From positions 155,309 through 189,670 of the forward strand of contig DBDK01000005.1 in assembly GCA_002293535.1 (NCBI GenBank): a stretch of 34,362 bases of DNA. The letters run 5' to 3'. Position 1 is the stretch's first letter, and every line of letters begins with the position of its first letter. Positions 8,328-17,160 of this stretch are shown here, piece after piece. Source of the stretch: Alistipes sp. UBA934. Lineage in GTDB: Bacteria > Bacteroidota > Bacteroidia > Bacteroidales > Rikenellaceae. The notes beneath the pieces are model-generated. The model was not told the origin of the DNA. It worked only from the letters and a program-made list of their open reading frames with translations, and ran no database searches. Position numbers and translations under genes: made by a program.

Positions 8328-8335
8328 CAAAGATA
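8328..8335 (-). promoter_or_regulatory. -7 box for the YqaA-like gene
   Basis: A perfect TATCTTTG on the minus strand ends 6 bases before the ATG at 8321. If used, transcription would begin at or within a base or two of the start codon, giving a nearly leaderless mRNA. No -33 TTTG at the usual distance was seen. Confidence 0.45.
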
Positions 8336-8364
8336 CGAAAAATATTTCGCTGTCGGCGTTCCTA

Positions 8365-8400
8365 CAAAAAAGCCAGCCCCGAAAAACGAGGCCGGCTTCG
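8365..8400 (-). terminator. Rho-independent terminator after the SusC/SusD/PKD genes
   Basis: On the minus strand a GC-rich stem (AAGCCGGCCTCG paired with CGGGGCTGGCTT, one mismatch) with a TTTTT loop is followed by a T run. It sits about 20 bases past the stop of the PKD lipoprotein and separates that operon from the YqaA-like gene. Confidence 0.85.
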
Positions 8401-8420
8401 AAAAATATCTTGACCGAAAA

Positions 8421-9272
8421 TTATTCTGCCGGGTGGATAAAACGGAAGAAGAAGCGGTTGTTACCATCCTTGGTGTTAGGCGCACAAATCTGAAGAGTGG
8501 TTTCGTTCAATACCAACACAGTGTAGGTAAGAGTAGCCCACTCAGGCAGCACATACGAGGGGAAACCACCGTTGGTGATCTTCAGAGAAGTGCCAGAAAG
8601 AGACCATCTCTGAGGAGCGGTCGGCTCGACATAAGGATACTTGGTCGTGCCGCCGGGAGCTTCTGAAACGTGAGCATACTCGATCGCAGCACGTTCGTTT
8701 ACAGCAACATCACCGTGAGCTTCAAGAAGGTATGCACCAGTGTCATAGAAATGCATAATGTCGTCATAGCAACCGGCATCTTTCAATTCGTTGGCGCCGG
8801 CATTCCACCACTGAGGAGCAGTAGCATTGGAAGCACCGTTACCGATGTGGCCCTGGGTGTCCTTATCCCAAACCCAAGCGCCCAACTGTGTCAGGAAATA
8901 GCCGGGAGTTCCGGGGATAGACAAATTACCCTGTTCAACAGTGAACGGAATTTCAACGCTATCAGCCGAAACACCACCTTTGCCGTAAACCTTCAAAGAA
9001 GCAGTCTGGGCACCGGAAAACGGCATATCCATAACAACGTGGTTACCTGTTACCACACCACCGGATTCACCGAAATCCCAAATACCGACAACACCGGGAG
9101 TCTTGACATCAAAGATGTAACGATAAGGCTCATCGCCCTGCTCGACGGTATACTGGATCGAGCTGATGTTGGGCAAAGAGCCCATATCCGGTTTGCTCAG
9201 CTCATTGGGTGCGCAGGCTGCAAGCACAAACGCCACACCAGCACATAAAAGATATTTGAATGTATTTTTCAT
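8421..9272 (-). CDS. PKD-like surface lipoprotein of a SusCD operon (probable glycan-binding protein)
   Basis: The chosen start is the ATG at 9272 (MKNTFKYLLCAG), because an AAGGG lies at suitable distance before it; an ATG at 9281 is the alternative. The signal ends in VLAAC, so Cys20 is probably lipidated. Residues of about 35-115 form a PKD-like beta domain (YTVEQGDEPYRYIFDVKTPG, VGIWDFGESGG). The rest is a C-terminal domain rich in aromatics (YFLTQLGAWVWDKD, APQWWNAGANELKDAGCYDD). It lies 24 bases after susD in the position where glycan-binding SusE/F-like lipoproteins occur, so an outer-surface glycan-binding role is inferred. The ligand cannot be read from sequence; the neighbouring enzymes suggest beta-glucan. 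Confidence 0.78.
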   Translation of the reverse strand: MKNTFKYLLCAGVAFVLAACAPNELSKPDMGSLPNISSIQYTVEQGDEPYRYIFDVKTPGVVGIWDFGESGGVVTGNHVVMDMPFSGAQTASLKVYGKGGVSADSVEIPFTVEQGNLSIPGTPGYFLTQLGAWVWDKDTQGHIGNGASNATAPQWWNAGANELKDAGCYDDIMHFYDTGAYLLEAHGDVAVNERAAIEYAHVSEAPGGTTKYPYVEPTAPQRWSLSGTSLKITNGGFPSYVLPEWATLTYTVLVLNETTLQICAPNTKDGNNRFFFRFIHPAE

Positions 9273-9296
9273 AATATTCATCCCTTAAATTAAAGA

Positions 9297-11006
9297 TTAA
9301 AAACCGTCGTTCTGTTTCAGCGGGAACTCAGTACCGGCAGAAGTGGAAACTTCACCTTCGGGAATAGGCGCAACCCAGCGGGCGATACCATTCCAGGTAA
9401 TGTTCGAAGTCCAACCCAACGGACCCAGAACAGCCGCAGCCTGACCTGTGCGAACTAAATCCCAATAACGAATACCCTCGCCAATAAATTCCTTACGACG
9501 TTCGAGCATAATGTTGTCGATCGTGGCGCTCAAAGCAGGAGCAGTGCCACCGTTGGCAACATCATAAGCGCGATTGCGAACCTGATCCAAATAGGCCTGA
9601 GCCGAACCTGTGTCACCTGTACGGGCGGCCAACTCGGCAGCATTCAACAAAGTTTCGGCATAACGGAAAATGCGAACGTTGTTACGGAATGCCATCACTT
9701 CCACACCTGCACCAGAACCCCTCTGGTTGTAACCACGGCGGGCAATGATCTTCTTAAGGTAGAAACCGGTTTCTTTGGGTTTGGTGTTGTTGTAGAAATA
9801 ATCTTCTACAACTTCCGAAGCCTTGAATCCTGCACCCTTAACAGCCACATAGTTATCATACCATTTCACCATATTGATGATACCGCCATCCTTACGCATA
9901 TCGGCTTCATCGTACATATCATAAGCATTCTTCATTACCGTACTGAAGCCGTATCCACCTGCAGCAAAGTCGTCGTTAGTGCCAAGACCGCGAGGGCTCT
10001 GCATATAAACACCAACCGTACCACCTGCTCTACCACCATTACTCCAGTCGTTCGTCGAACCTTCGTCAGTGTAATTAACGTCGAAAATGGTTTCCAGGCA
10101 CCATTCACCTTCGTCCATCCAGAGGGTCTCGAAAACGTTCGGCTGATAACTCATTGCCGGAGTGACAGCATCCTGAGCGACCAAATAGTCACCAGTGCGA
10201 GTTGTTTTGAGAGCGAAATTACCGCTATTGATAATCTCTTTCATATCGGCCAAAACGTCGGCAAACTTGCTTTCGTCCATTTGATACATCACCCAACGAG
10301 CTTTCAGCATCTGAGCGGCAGCCTTAGTTGCACGACCGATCTCCCCGGCGGGCAGCGAGTTAGCACCACCAGCCTTGGAAGAATTCAAATCGGGCAGGTC
10401 ATCGATAACCGAGTCCAAACCGTTTTCACCCCAAACCACCGCCTGATAAACTTCATCGGGAGTAACCTGCGGACAAACATAAGGATAGGTCAGGTTCGTT
10501 TCATAATAAGGAATGTTGCCATAGAACTTCCACAGATTCAAGTAGTGGTAAGCGCGAAGGAAAATGGCCTCGGCCCTAAAGCGAGCCACCAAATCAGGAT
10601 CCATTCCTGCCTCAAGAGCATTACCGAGATTTTCGATCACAAGGTTCGAACGGTAAACACCCCTGAAAGACATATTCCACCATTTCTGTGAGTCTCCGGT
10701 CGGCATAACGGTATAGTTGTCATAGCGGTGAAGATAGGGGTTGTCACCATCGTCACTACCCGAACGTACATCGTCGCTCAAAATTTCCGACAATTGGATG
10801 GTTGATCCCCAACCTTCCCAATAAGGATCCCACTGCATAGGGGTGTAGGCGGCCACCAAAGCTTCCTCGACATCCTTTTGGGTCTTGTAATAGTCTTCCT
10901 CACCGATCTGGTAGGGAGAATAAACCGTCAGGAAGTCGTCGCTACAGGAGGCAAGACCCATAGCCATTGCCACCAGCGCAATTCCAAATATTTTAATTTT
11001 TTTCAT
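9297..11006 (-). CDS. SusD/RagB family outer-membrane glycan-binding lipoprotein
   Basis: The 569-residue lipoprotein has the signal MKKIKIFGIALVAM with Cys21 followed by SDDFL, a pattern fitting surface-exported Bacteroidetes lipoproteins. The N-terminal SusD-like region includes YYKTQKDVEEALVAAYTPMQ and SFRGVYRSNLVIENLGNA; the RagB/SusD C-terminal region includes RYAETLLNAAELAARTG, YLDQVRNRAY, ERRKEFIGEGIRYWDLVRTGQ. SusD caps the SusC barrel and captures oligosaccharides. It is encoded 33 bases after susC. The substrate is inferred to be a beta-glucan from adjacent GH16, GH5, GH30 and GH9 genes. Confidence 0.96.
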   Translation of the reverse strand: MKKIKIFGIALVAMAMGLASCSDDFLTVYSPYQIGEEDYYKTQKDVEEALVAAYTPMQWDPYWEGWGSTIQLSEILSDDVRSGSDDGDNPYLHRYDNYTVMPTGDSQKWWNMSFRGVYRSNLVIENLGNALEAGMDPDLVARFRAEAIFLRAYHYLNLWKFYGNIPYYETNLTYPYVCPQVTPDEVYQAVVWGENGLDSVIDDLPDLNSSKAGGANSLPAGEIGRATKAAAQMLKARWVMYQMDESKFADVLADMKEIINSGNFALKTTRTGDYLVAQDAVTPAMSYQPNVFETLWMDEGEWCLETIFDVNYTDEGSTNDWSNGGRAGGTVGVYMQSPRGLGTNDDFAAGGYGFSTVMKNAYDMYDEADMRKDGGIINMVKWYDNYVAVKGAGFKASEVVEDYFYNNTKPKETGFYLKKIIARRGYNQRGSGAGVEVMAFRNNVRIFRYAETLLNAAELAARTGDTGSAQAYLDQVRNRAYDVANGGTAPALSATIDNIMLERRKEFIGEGIRYWDLVRTGQAAAVLGPLGWTSNITWNGIARWVAPIPEGEVSTSAGTEFPLKQNDGF

Positions 11007-11039
11007 AGCTTTTTACTTTATTTTCTTTTTTGTCTTAGC

Positions 11040-14000
11040 TTAGAACGCAAGGTTAATACCTACCGAAAGAGTACGGGCCTGAGGATACAAACCAGCATCA
11101 ACACCATTATCTACTTCAGGATCGAAACCACGATACTTGGTAATAGTGAACAGGTTTTCTGCCATAAAGTAAACTCTCAGGCGAGAAACGAGAGCCTTCT
11201 TGGTAATCCATTCGGGAATCGTATAACCGATCTGCAAACTGCGCAGGCGAAGGTAAGCGCCATTCTGAACATAAAGGTCGGACGAAGACAGGTTACCATT
11301 GCTGGTTTCCTGACGGGTCAAACGGGGAAGAGAGTTCGATGTACCGGGACCTGTCCACCTGTCGAGGTAATGAGCGGGAAGGTTGGCCAACGGACGGTCG
11401 GAACGACGAGTAAAGTCGAAGATATCCACGTCGGCAACACCCTGCCAGAACATCGAAATGTCGATACCGTTCCAAGCTGCATCCAAAGTGATATTATAAG
11501 TCCAGGCGGGGAAGTAATTACCGATCATCGTCTTGTCTGCGTCGTTGATCAGACCGTCGTTATTGTAGTCCACGAACTTAACGTCACCCGGAACCGCGTT
11601 GGGTTGGAGCAATTTGCCTTCGGAATTCACATAGTTGTTGATTTCGTCCACGGTCTGGAAGATACCGTCGGTCTTCTTACCCCAGAAGTGGTGGAAAGGC
11701 TTACCGTTTTCGTCACGACGGAAAGTACCGGGACCCCAGCTATCGTTATCGAAACCTACGTTGTTGAAACCGTCGGCATTACCGATGTTATCGAGCGTAT
11801 TTTTCAAATAGGTCAGGTTACCCGTAGCACCGAAACTCCATTTGCCACGAGAGAAACGATAATCTACTTCGAGTTCAACACCGGTATTGGACATATCACC
11901 AGAGTTGGCTTGAGGCTTGGAGTTACCTACATAGTCAGGGAGCTGCATTTCCACGAGCATACCCTTGGTAGTCTTCTTATACCAGTCAAGCGAAACGTTA
12001 AGAGCGCTGCCGAAGAAGCTGGCGTCGATACCCACGTCGATCTGTTCAGAGGCTTCCCACTTCAAATCGGGGTTGGCCAAACGACCCGGAACACCACCTA
12101 CCTGATATATAGAGAGGTCACGCGCATAACCCCACAAATATTTATTGAGGTTGTCGTAGCTGATATTAGAGGTATAGTTGAAGTTACCGATGGCGTCGTT
12201 ACCGTTCTGACCCCAGCTACCGCGGAGTTTCAGGTTAGAGATCCAACGCGGGAAGTTTTCGGCAAACGCTTCGTTGGTGATATTCCAGCCGATAGAAGCC
12301 GACGGGAACGTTCCCCACTTGTTGTTGGCGCCGAAGCGACTGGAACCGTCACGACGGAGTGTGACTTCAGCCATATAGCGTTCATCATAGTTATAGCTGA
12401 TACGACCGAAATAAGAAGCCAAACGGTAAGGATCATCTGCACGACCGGTAACCTCACCCATAGCAGCTGTTGCGAAGCTGATATAAGCCTTGTCTTCGAC
12501 CAAGGCAGGCAAGTCTCTTTTGGTACCGTTTATCCATTGCGAATTCCTGTTCGAGCGAGCAGACTGACCCAAAAGAACGGCCAGGCTATGCTTGCCAAAG
12601 GTGTTTTGATAGGTCAGTGTGTTTTCCCACTGCCAGGTAAAGCCACGGTGCATTTCTGCGCCTGCACTTGAGTCGGTGGGGTGGTCGGTTGCGCTCCTGT
12701 AATAAGGACGGCCCCAACGATTATTACCCCAGAAAGCCATATCCACACCATAAGAAGACTTGAAAGTCAAGCCCTTATACAATTCGAGGTCAGCCCAGAA
12801 AGAAGCGAAGAATTTGTCACCCCAGTTTTTCTGAGTATTGGTGTACATATCGGCAACAGGGTTCCTGATTTCACCGTTTTCATAAGGATTGAAATATCCG
12901 CCCTTGCCATCTGAAAAGACGGGGATTCCCGGCTGGAAATTTTCTGCAGCCTGGAACAGCGCATCGATCTCATCCTGAGTTTTCAGATAGACAGACTGGT
13001 TGGGAGGCATCATAAGGGCTTTCATAAGCACACCACCGGAGATGCTGTTTGCGCTCACACCTGTATCGTTAGTGTGGGCATACTGAGCCGAAACACCCAG
13101 ATTAGCCTTGGCGAGGAAGTCGCGTGAAGCCGACTTGTCCATCATCTTATAGGTACTGTTGGTACGGATCGAGATACGGTCGAAGTTAGACTTGCCGAAG
13201 TTACCGCCCACGATACCTTCCTGATCGAGGTAACCGAAAGAAACATAGTAGTTTACGCGATCGTTAGCACCGGAAACAGAGATCTGATGATTCTGAACGG
13301 GAGCGTTCTTGTTGAAAACTTCCTTCTGCCAGTTTGTGTCGTTGTTATACTGCGAAGGATCGGCATAGATAATGTCCATACCCTGATTGAGATTGGCTTC
13401 GTTCATCAAGGTCTGATACTCGAACGAATTGAGTACGGGACGCAGTTTCCACGGATTCTGCCAACCATACTGCATATCGTAGGTTACACGGGCATCACCT
13501 GTTTTACCACGCTTCGTGGTAACGATGATAACGCCGTTCGCACCTTTTGTTCCATAGACGGCAGCCGAAGCAGCATCCTTAAGAACTTCGATAGACTCGA
13601 TGTCGGAGGGGTTGAGCTGGTTGATACCGTCACCAGAACCCATCTGCATACCGTCGATAACGTACAGAGGGTTAGAGGCGTTACCGTTGTCTGTCGATGA
13701 ACCGACACCACGGATACGGACCTTAACCCCGGAGTTGGGCTGGCCGGAGTCGCGCACGATGCTCACACCGGCGATCTTACCCTGCAACATACTTTCGACA
13801 CGGGTCGGAGTCTGGTTTTCCAGATCTGCAGCCTTCACGCTGGAGATAGCAGCGGTGACGACGCTCTTTTTCTGGACGCCATAACCCACTACGACAACGT
13901 CATCGATGGCAGTCGCATCGGCCGACATCACAACGTCGATGTCCGTCGAAACGCCCACCGTGATGTTCTGTGTGATGTAACCGAGCATAGAGAACACCAA

Positions 14001-14201
14001 CACGTCGCCCTCGCGAGCAGACAGAGTGTACTCGCCTTGAGCGTCGGTGATTGCAAGGGTGCCGGTTCCCTGAACCTGCACCATCACCCCGCTCATAACG
14101 TAACCGTCGGTATCCGACGTCACGGTACCACTGATGGAGTGCACCTGCGCATTAGCTGCGAAAGCTACGCAGCAAAGCAATAAAGTCAAGATTTTTTTCA
14201 T
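11040..14201 (-). CDS. SusC/RagA family TonB-dependent outer-membrane transporter
   Basis: The 1053-residue protein starts with a signal peptide (about 1-19, cut at NAQ). A carboxypeptidase-like beta-sandwich follows (SISGTVTSDTDGYVMSGVMV), then a TonB-box-like region (DDVVVVGYGVQKK), the plug (GKIAGVSIVRDSGQPNSG, RIRGVGSS, NPLYVIDGM, ESIEVLKDAASAAVYGTKGA) and a long barrel ending LSVGINLAF. It imports oligosaccharides using TonB-ExbBD energy, with the SusD lid encoded downstream. It is the first gene of the minus-strand operon. No SusR, HTCS or sigma/anti-sigma regulator is visible in the window. Confidence 0.97.
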   Translation of the reverse strand: MKKILTLLLCCVAFAANAQVHSISGTVTSDTDGYVMSGVMVQVQGTGTLAITDAQGEYTLSAREGDVLVFSMLGYITQNITVGVSTDIDVVMSADATAIDDVVVVGYGVQKKSVVTAAISSVKAADLENQTPTRVESMLQGKIAGVSIVRDSGQPNSGVKVRIRGVGSSTDNGNASNPLYVIDGMQMGSGDGINQLNPSDIESIEVLKDAASAAVYGTKGANGVIIVTTKRGKTGDARVTYDMQYGWQNPWKLRPVLNSFEYQTLMNEANLNQGMDIIYADPSQYNNDTNWQKEVFNKNAPVQNHQISVSGANDRVNYYVSFGYLDQEGIVGGNFGKSNFDRISIRTNSTYKMMDKSASRDFLAKANLGVSAQYAHTNDTGVSANSISGGVLMKALMMPPNQSVYLKTQDEIDALFQAAENFQPGIPVFSDGKGGYFNPYENGEIRNPVADMYTNTQKNWGDKFFASFWADLELYKGLTFKSSYGVDMAFWGNNRWGRPYYRSATDHPTDSSAGAEMHRGFTWQWENTLTYQNTFGKHSLAVLLGQSARSNRNSQWINGTKRDLPALVEDKAYISFATAAMGEVTGRADDPYRLASYFGRISYNYDERYMAEVTLRRDGSSRFGANNKWGTFPSASIGWNITNEAFAENFPRWISNLKLRGSWGQNGNDAIGNFNYTSNISYDNLNKYLWGYARDLSIYQVGGVPGRLANPDLKWEASEQIDVGIDASFFGSALNVSLDWYKKTTKGMLVEMQLPDYVGNSKPQANSGDMSNTGVELEVDYRFSRGKWSFGATGNLTYLKNTLDNIGNADGFNNVGFDNDSWGPGTFRRDENGKPFHHFWGKKTDGIFQTVDEINNYVNSEGKLLQPNAVPGDVKFVDYNNDGLINDADKTMIGNYFPAWTYNITLDAAWNGIDISMFWQGVADVDIFDFTRRSDRPLANLPAHYLDRWTGPGTSNSLPRLTRQETSNGNLSSSDLYVQNGAYLRLRSLQIGYTIPEWITKKALVSRLRVYFMAENLFTITKYRGFDPEVDNGVDAGLYPQARTLSVGINLAF

Positions 14202-14234
14202 AAAGTAAATGTTTTGGTTAGAAACTTTTCGATG

Positions 14235-14266
14235 CGAAATTACATCCGATTTTCGGGATAAACAAA
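14235..14266 (-). promoter_or_regulatory. Candidate promoter for susC
   Basis: On the minus strand TTTG (14263-14266) is followed after 20 bases by TAATTTCG (14235-14242), one mismatch from TAnnTTTG. The start would fall near 14228, about 27 bases before the susC ATG. The 122-bp divergent gap holds this and the GH16 promoter. Confidence 0.5.
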
Positions 14267-14309
14267 TAAACAGCTTATTTTTCTTATTAAAAATGTAATT
14301 ATTTTTTTA

Positions 14310-14317
14310 TACCTTTG
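14310..14317 (+). promoter_or_regulatory. -7 box for the GH16-led operon
   Basis: TACCTTTG matches TAnnTTTG and lies 6 bases before the ATG at 14324, again nearly leaderless. It sits in an AT-rich stretch. No obvious -33 TTTG. Confidence 0.5.
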
Positions 14318-14323
14318 TATAAT

Positions 14324-15409
14324 ATGAAACAGATTGTACTGACCCTATTGTTTGGTTTGAGCGCTATAGCGTGCGGATCCAACTCCGGCCCTACAAAGCC
14401 ACCGGTCATCGAAAAGCCCGACCCCATAAAAGTCGAAAGCGTCGAGGTTCAACAAGACCTGACGTTGAACCTCGGTGAGATTCAAAAACTTACTGCAACC
14501 ATCCTGCCGGCCAACGCCAGTGAGAAAAGAGTATGGTGGACAAGTAGCGATATACGTGTGGCAAAGATCGATACCGACGGCAATGTGACGGGCCTGACAC
14601 CGGGTACTGCCGTCATAACCGTAACGACTTACGACGGGGAACACGAGGCAACCTGCGCTGTGACCACGGTCGATCCTGACCAAGGAAAGGAGTATGCGCT
14701 GATATGGGCAGACGAATTCGACTATGAAGGAGAGCCCGACTCCTCCGCCTGGAGCAGGGAGATCTGGAACCCCGGACAGGTCAATCACGAGCTGCAGTAT
14801 TACACCGGTAGCCAGAAGAATGCCATCGTAAATGGCGGCACGCTGAAGATTAACCTTATTAAAGAGGACGACGGCCGAATTACCTCGGCGCGCCTGATTA
14901 CAGCCGACAAGAGGAGTTTCACTTACGGCCGTTTCGAGATCCGCGCAAAGTTACCTCGCGGTAAAGGAACGTGGCCTGCGATATGGATGCTGGGCGAAAA
15001 TATCAACCACGGGGTGGGGTGGCCGACCTGTGGCGAGATCGACATTATGGAGCACGTGGGTTATAATCAGGGGCAGGTGCACGCCTCGGTACACACCCGC
15101 GACCGTAACCACACAATAAACACTCAAGCCACCGCCATAACCCAGGTGCCTGACTGCTCGGAGGAGTTCCACGTCTATGAGCTGGAATGGACAAGGCTCG
15201 AAATTTCGATGTTAGTTGATGGCAAGAAGTATTTCACATACCGTCCCACGGCGTACGATCTGGGTAACTGGCCTTTCAACAAACCCGAATTCCTGCTTCT
15301 CAACATAGCTTGGGGAGGCGACTGGGGAGCGGCAGGTGGTGGTGTGGACGAGAGTGTGCTGCCCCAAACAATGGAAGTGGATTACGTCAGAGTATACCAA
15401 AAACAATAA
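14324..15409 (+). CDS. GH16 laminarinase-like endo-beta-glucanase lipoprotein
   Basis: The start is the ATG at 14324 (MKQIVLTLLFGLSAIAC); an in-frame TTG lies upstream inside the promoter box. Cys17 is the likely lipidated residue. A Big_2-like Ig domain spans about 35-120 (VEVQQDLTLNLGEIQKLTATILP, VTGLTPGTAVITVT). The GH16 jelly roll spans about 125-361, with the catalytic motif Glu238-Ile-Asp240-Ile-Met-Glu243 in GEIDIMEHVG. The extra Met between Asp and Glu is the laminarinase/agarase form of the motif. It probably cleaves beta-1,3 or mixed-linked beta-glucan at the cell surface. It is the first gene of a long plus-strand operon divergent from susC; the GH5 gene follows 13 bases later. Confidence 0.95.
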   Translation: MKQIVLTLLFGLSAIACGSNSGPTKPPVIEKPDPIKVESVEVQQDLTLNLGEIQKLTATILPANASEKRVWWTSSDIRVAKIDTDGNVTGLTPGTAVITVTTYDGEHEATCAVTTVDPDQGKEYALIWADEFDYEGEPDSSAWSREIWNPGQVNHELQYYTGSQKNAIVNGGTLKINLIKEDDGRITSARLITADKRSFTYGRFEIRAKLPRGKGTWPAIWMLGENINHGVGWPTCGEIDIMEHVGYNQGQVHASVHTRDRNHTINTQATAITQVPDCSEEFHVYELEWTRLEISMLVDGKKYFTYRPTAYDLGNWPFNKPEFLLLNIAWGGDWGAAGGGVDESVLPQTMEVDYVRVYQKQ

Positions 15410-15422
15410 CCCAAACCAAATT

Positions 15423-17126
15423 ATGAAAAAATCTTTATTACTTTTTGTCGTCTATTTCGTGGGACTGGTACTGCTGGGAAATGTGCTCGTCAGGTGCTGC
15501 ACCCCGAAAAAAGATTTCCTGAGGGCCGAGAACGGTCGAATTGTAAACAACGAGGGCGAAGTGCTCCTGCGCGGCTTCGGCTTGGGCGGCTGGGTGCTTC
15601 AGGAGCCCTATATGCTGCGTCTGACAGGCGGCATCGGCACTCAAACCCAGTTTCGTGACTCTCTGGTGGCACTTGTAGGCGAAGAACGCACGGCCGAATT
15701 TTACAAACAATGGTGGCACAATGGCATTCAGAAGCGCGACATCGACTCGCTCGCTTCGTGGGGCTTCAACCACGTGAGAATGCCTATGCACTATAATATA
15801 TATACACTGCCTATCGAAAAGGAGCCTGTCGCCGGCGAGCAGACCTGGCTCGACGATGGATTCCAGATCACCGACAACCTGTTGGAGTGGTGCAAGGCAA
15901 ACAAAATGTATCTCATTCTCGACCTGCACGCAGCTCCCGGCGGTCAGGGTAACGACATCGCAATTTCGGATGCCTCGCCAGTGAGATTCTGGCAGGACGA
16001 GCGCAATATCGAAAAGACTATCGCGCTGTGGGTCAAGTTGGCCGAAAGGTATAAGGACGAGGAGTGGATCGGCGGTTATGACGTCATCAACGAACCGAAC
16101 TGGGGTTTCACTGATCCCGAAGGCGACCGCAACGGTACTAAGGAGCAGGTGAACGCACCGCTGAAGAAGTTCCTCGTGGATGTGACAAAAGCGATCCGCG
16201 CCGTCGATAAAAACCACCTTGTCGTCATCGAGGGTAACGGCTGGGGTAACAACTACAACGGCGTCTTCCCGCTGGATTGGGACGACAACACCGCCATAAG
16301 TTTCCACAAATACTGGAACTATAATACTCCCGGCTCTCTGGACGGTCAGGTCAAAATGCGTGAGGAGCAGAATGCACCTTTGTGGATGAGCGAATCGGGC
16401 GAGAACTCCAACGCGTGGTTCACCGACGCCATCTCGCTGCTGGAGAGTCAGAACATCGGCTGGTGCTGGTGGACGTACAAGCGAATCGGTCTGGGCACGC
16501 CTATGGAGATCATTCCCGGCGACGGCTATCTTCGTATTTTGGACTACTGGGCCGGTCGCGGACCGCGTCCTACTGCCGATGAGGCTTGGGCGGCTCTGCA
16601 AACCCTGGCCGAAAACTACAAGCAGGAGAACACCGTTTTCCACCGCGACTATATCGACGCAATGTTCCGTCAGGTGGCCACCACCGACACCAAGCCCTGG
16701 ATCGTTCACAACGTCGGCAAAGAGGGTTGCACTATCTTCGCTTCGGACTATGATCTCGGGCGCGAGGGCTATGCCTATCACGATCTGGACATTGCAAACT
16801 ATCGTTCGTCCAATCCGCAAGAACAGGGTGGCAACCGCGGTAGGGCCTATCGTAACGACGGGGTGGATATTTACGCCGGCAATGCTCCCGAAGGCAACGG
16901 CTATTATGTCGGTTCGACCGAAGAGGGCGAGTGGTTGAAATACACTTTGAGGGTTACTCAGCCGGGTAACTATAACCTTATTATATGCGAATCCAAAGAC
17001 GGTAAGAATTGGACGAATCGCTCTGCAGGCGAGGTCTCTTTCTCCGCAGGAGAGATTGCCTGGACTTTTCCCGTGACCTCTCCGGGTGTCGATATTGCGT
17101 GGTTCAGATTCGTTCCTGTACAGTAA
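15423..17126 (+). CDS. GH5-family glycoside hydrolase with C-terminal CBM6-like domain
   Basis: The start is the ATG at 15423 (MKKSLLLFVVYFVGLVLLG), 13 bases after the GH16 stop; a longer reading frame would overlap GH16. The N-terminus is a signal or lipoprotein leader ending RCC. The TIM barrel has GFNHVRMPMHYN, the acid/base Glu224 in DVINEPNW and the probable nucleophile Glu324 in LWMSESGEN. This is the GH5 two-glutamate arrangement of a retaining enzyme, and the context suggests an exo- or endo-beta-glucanase. Residues of about 480-567 resemble a CBM6-type beta-sandwich (NDGVDIYAGNAPEGNGYYVGST, LKYTLRVTQPGNYNL). Subfamily and linkage cannot be decided by eye. Confidence 0.88.
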   Translation: MKKSLLLFVVYFVGLVLLGNVLVRCCTPKKDFLRAENGRIVNNEGEVLLRGFGLGGWVLQEPYMLRLTGGIGTQTQFRDSLVALVGEERTAEFYKQWWHNGIQKRDIDSLASWGFNHVRMPMHYNIYTLPIEKEPVAGEQTWLDDGFQITDNLLEWCKANKMYLILDLHAAPGGQGNDIAISDASPVRFWQDERNIEKTIALWVKLAERYKDEEWIGGYDVINEPNWGFTDPEGDRNGTKEQVNAPLKKFLVDVTKAIRAVDKNHLVVIEGNGWGNNYNGVFPLDWDDNTAISFHKYWNYNTPGSLDGQVKMREEQNAPLWMSESGENSNAWFTDAISLLESQNIGWCWWTYKRIGLGTPMEIIPGDGYLRILDYWAGRGPRPTADEAWAALQTLAENYKQENTVFHRDYIDAMFRQVATTDTKPWIVHNVGKEGCTIFASDYDLGREGYAYHDLDIANYRSSNPQEQGGNRGRAYRNDGVDIYAGNAPEGNGYYVGSTEEGEWLKYTLRVTQPGNYNLIICESKDGKNWTNRSAGEVSFSAGEIAWTFPVTSPGVDIAWFRFVPVQ

Positions 17127-17160
17127 CTTGTCCGTAATATTTTATTAGGACGACCCTGTT

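Noticed and set aside
10878..12671. Long plus-strand open frame opposite the SusD start and the SusC C-terminal half
   Set aside because: Low-complexity valine/threonine-rich shadow of the clearly conserved SusC and SusD reading frames.
15438..16820. 460-codon minus-strand open frame opposite GH5
   Set aside because: GH5 catalytic motifs are on the plus strand; the antisense frame has no recognisable family or start context.
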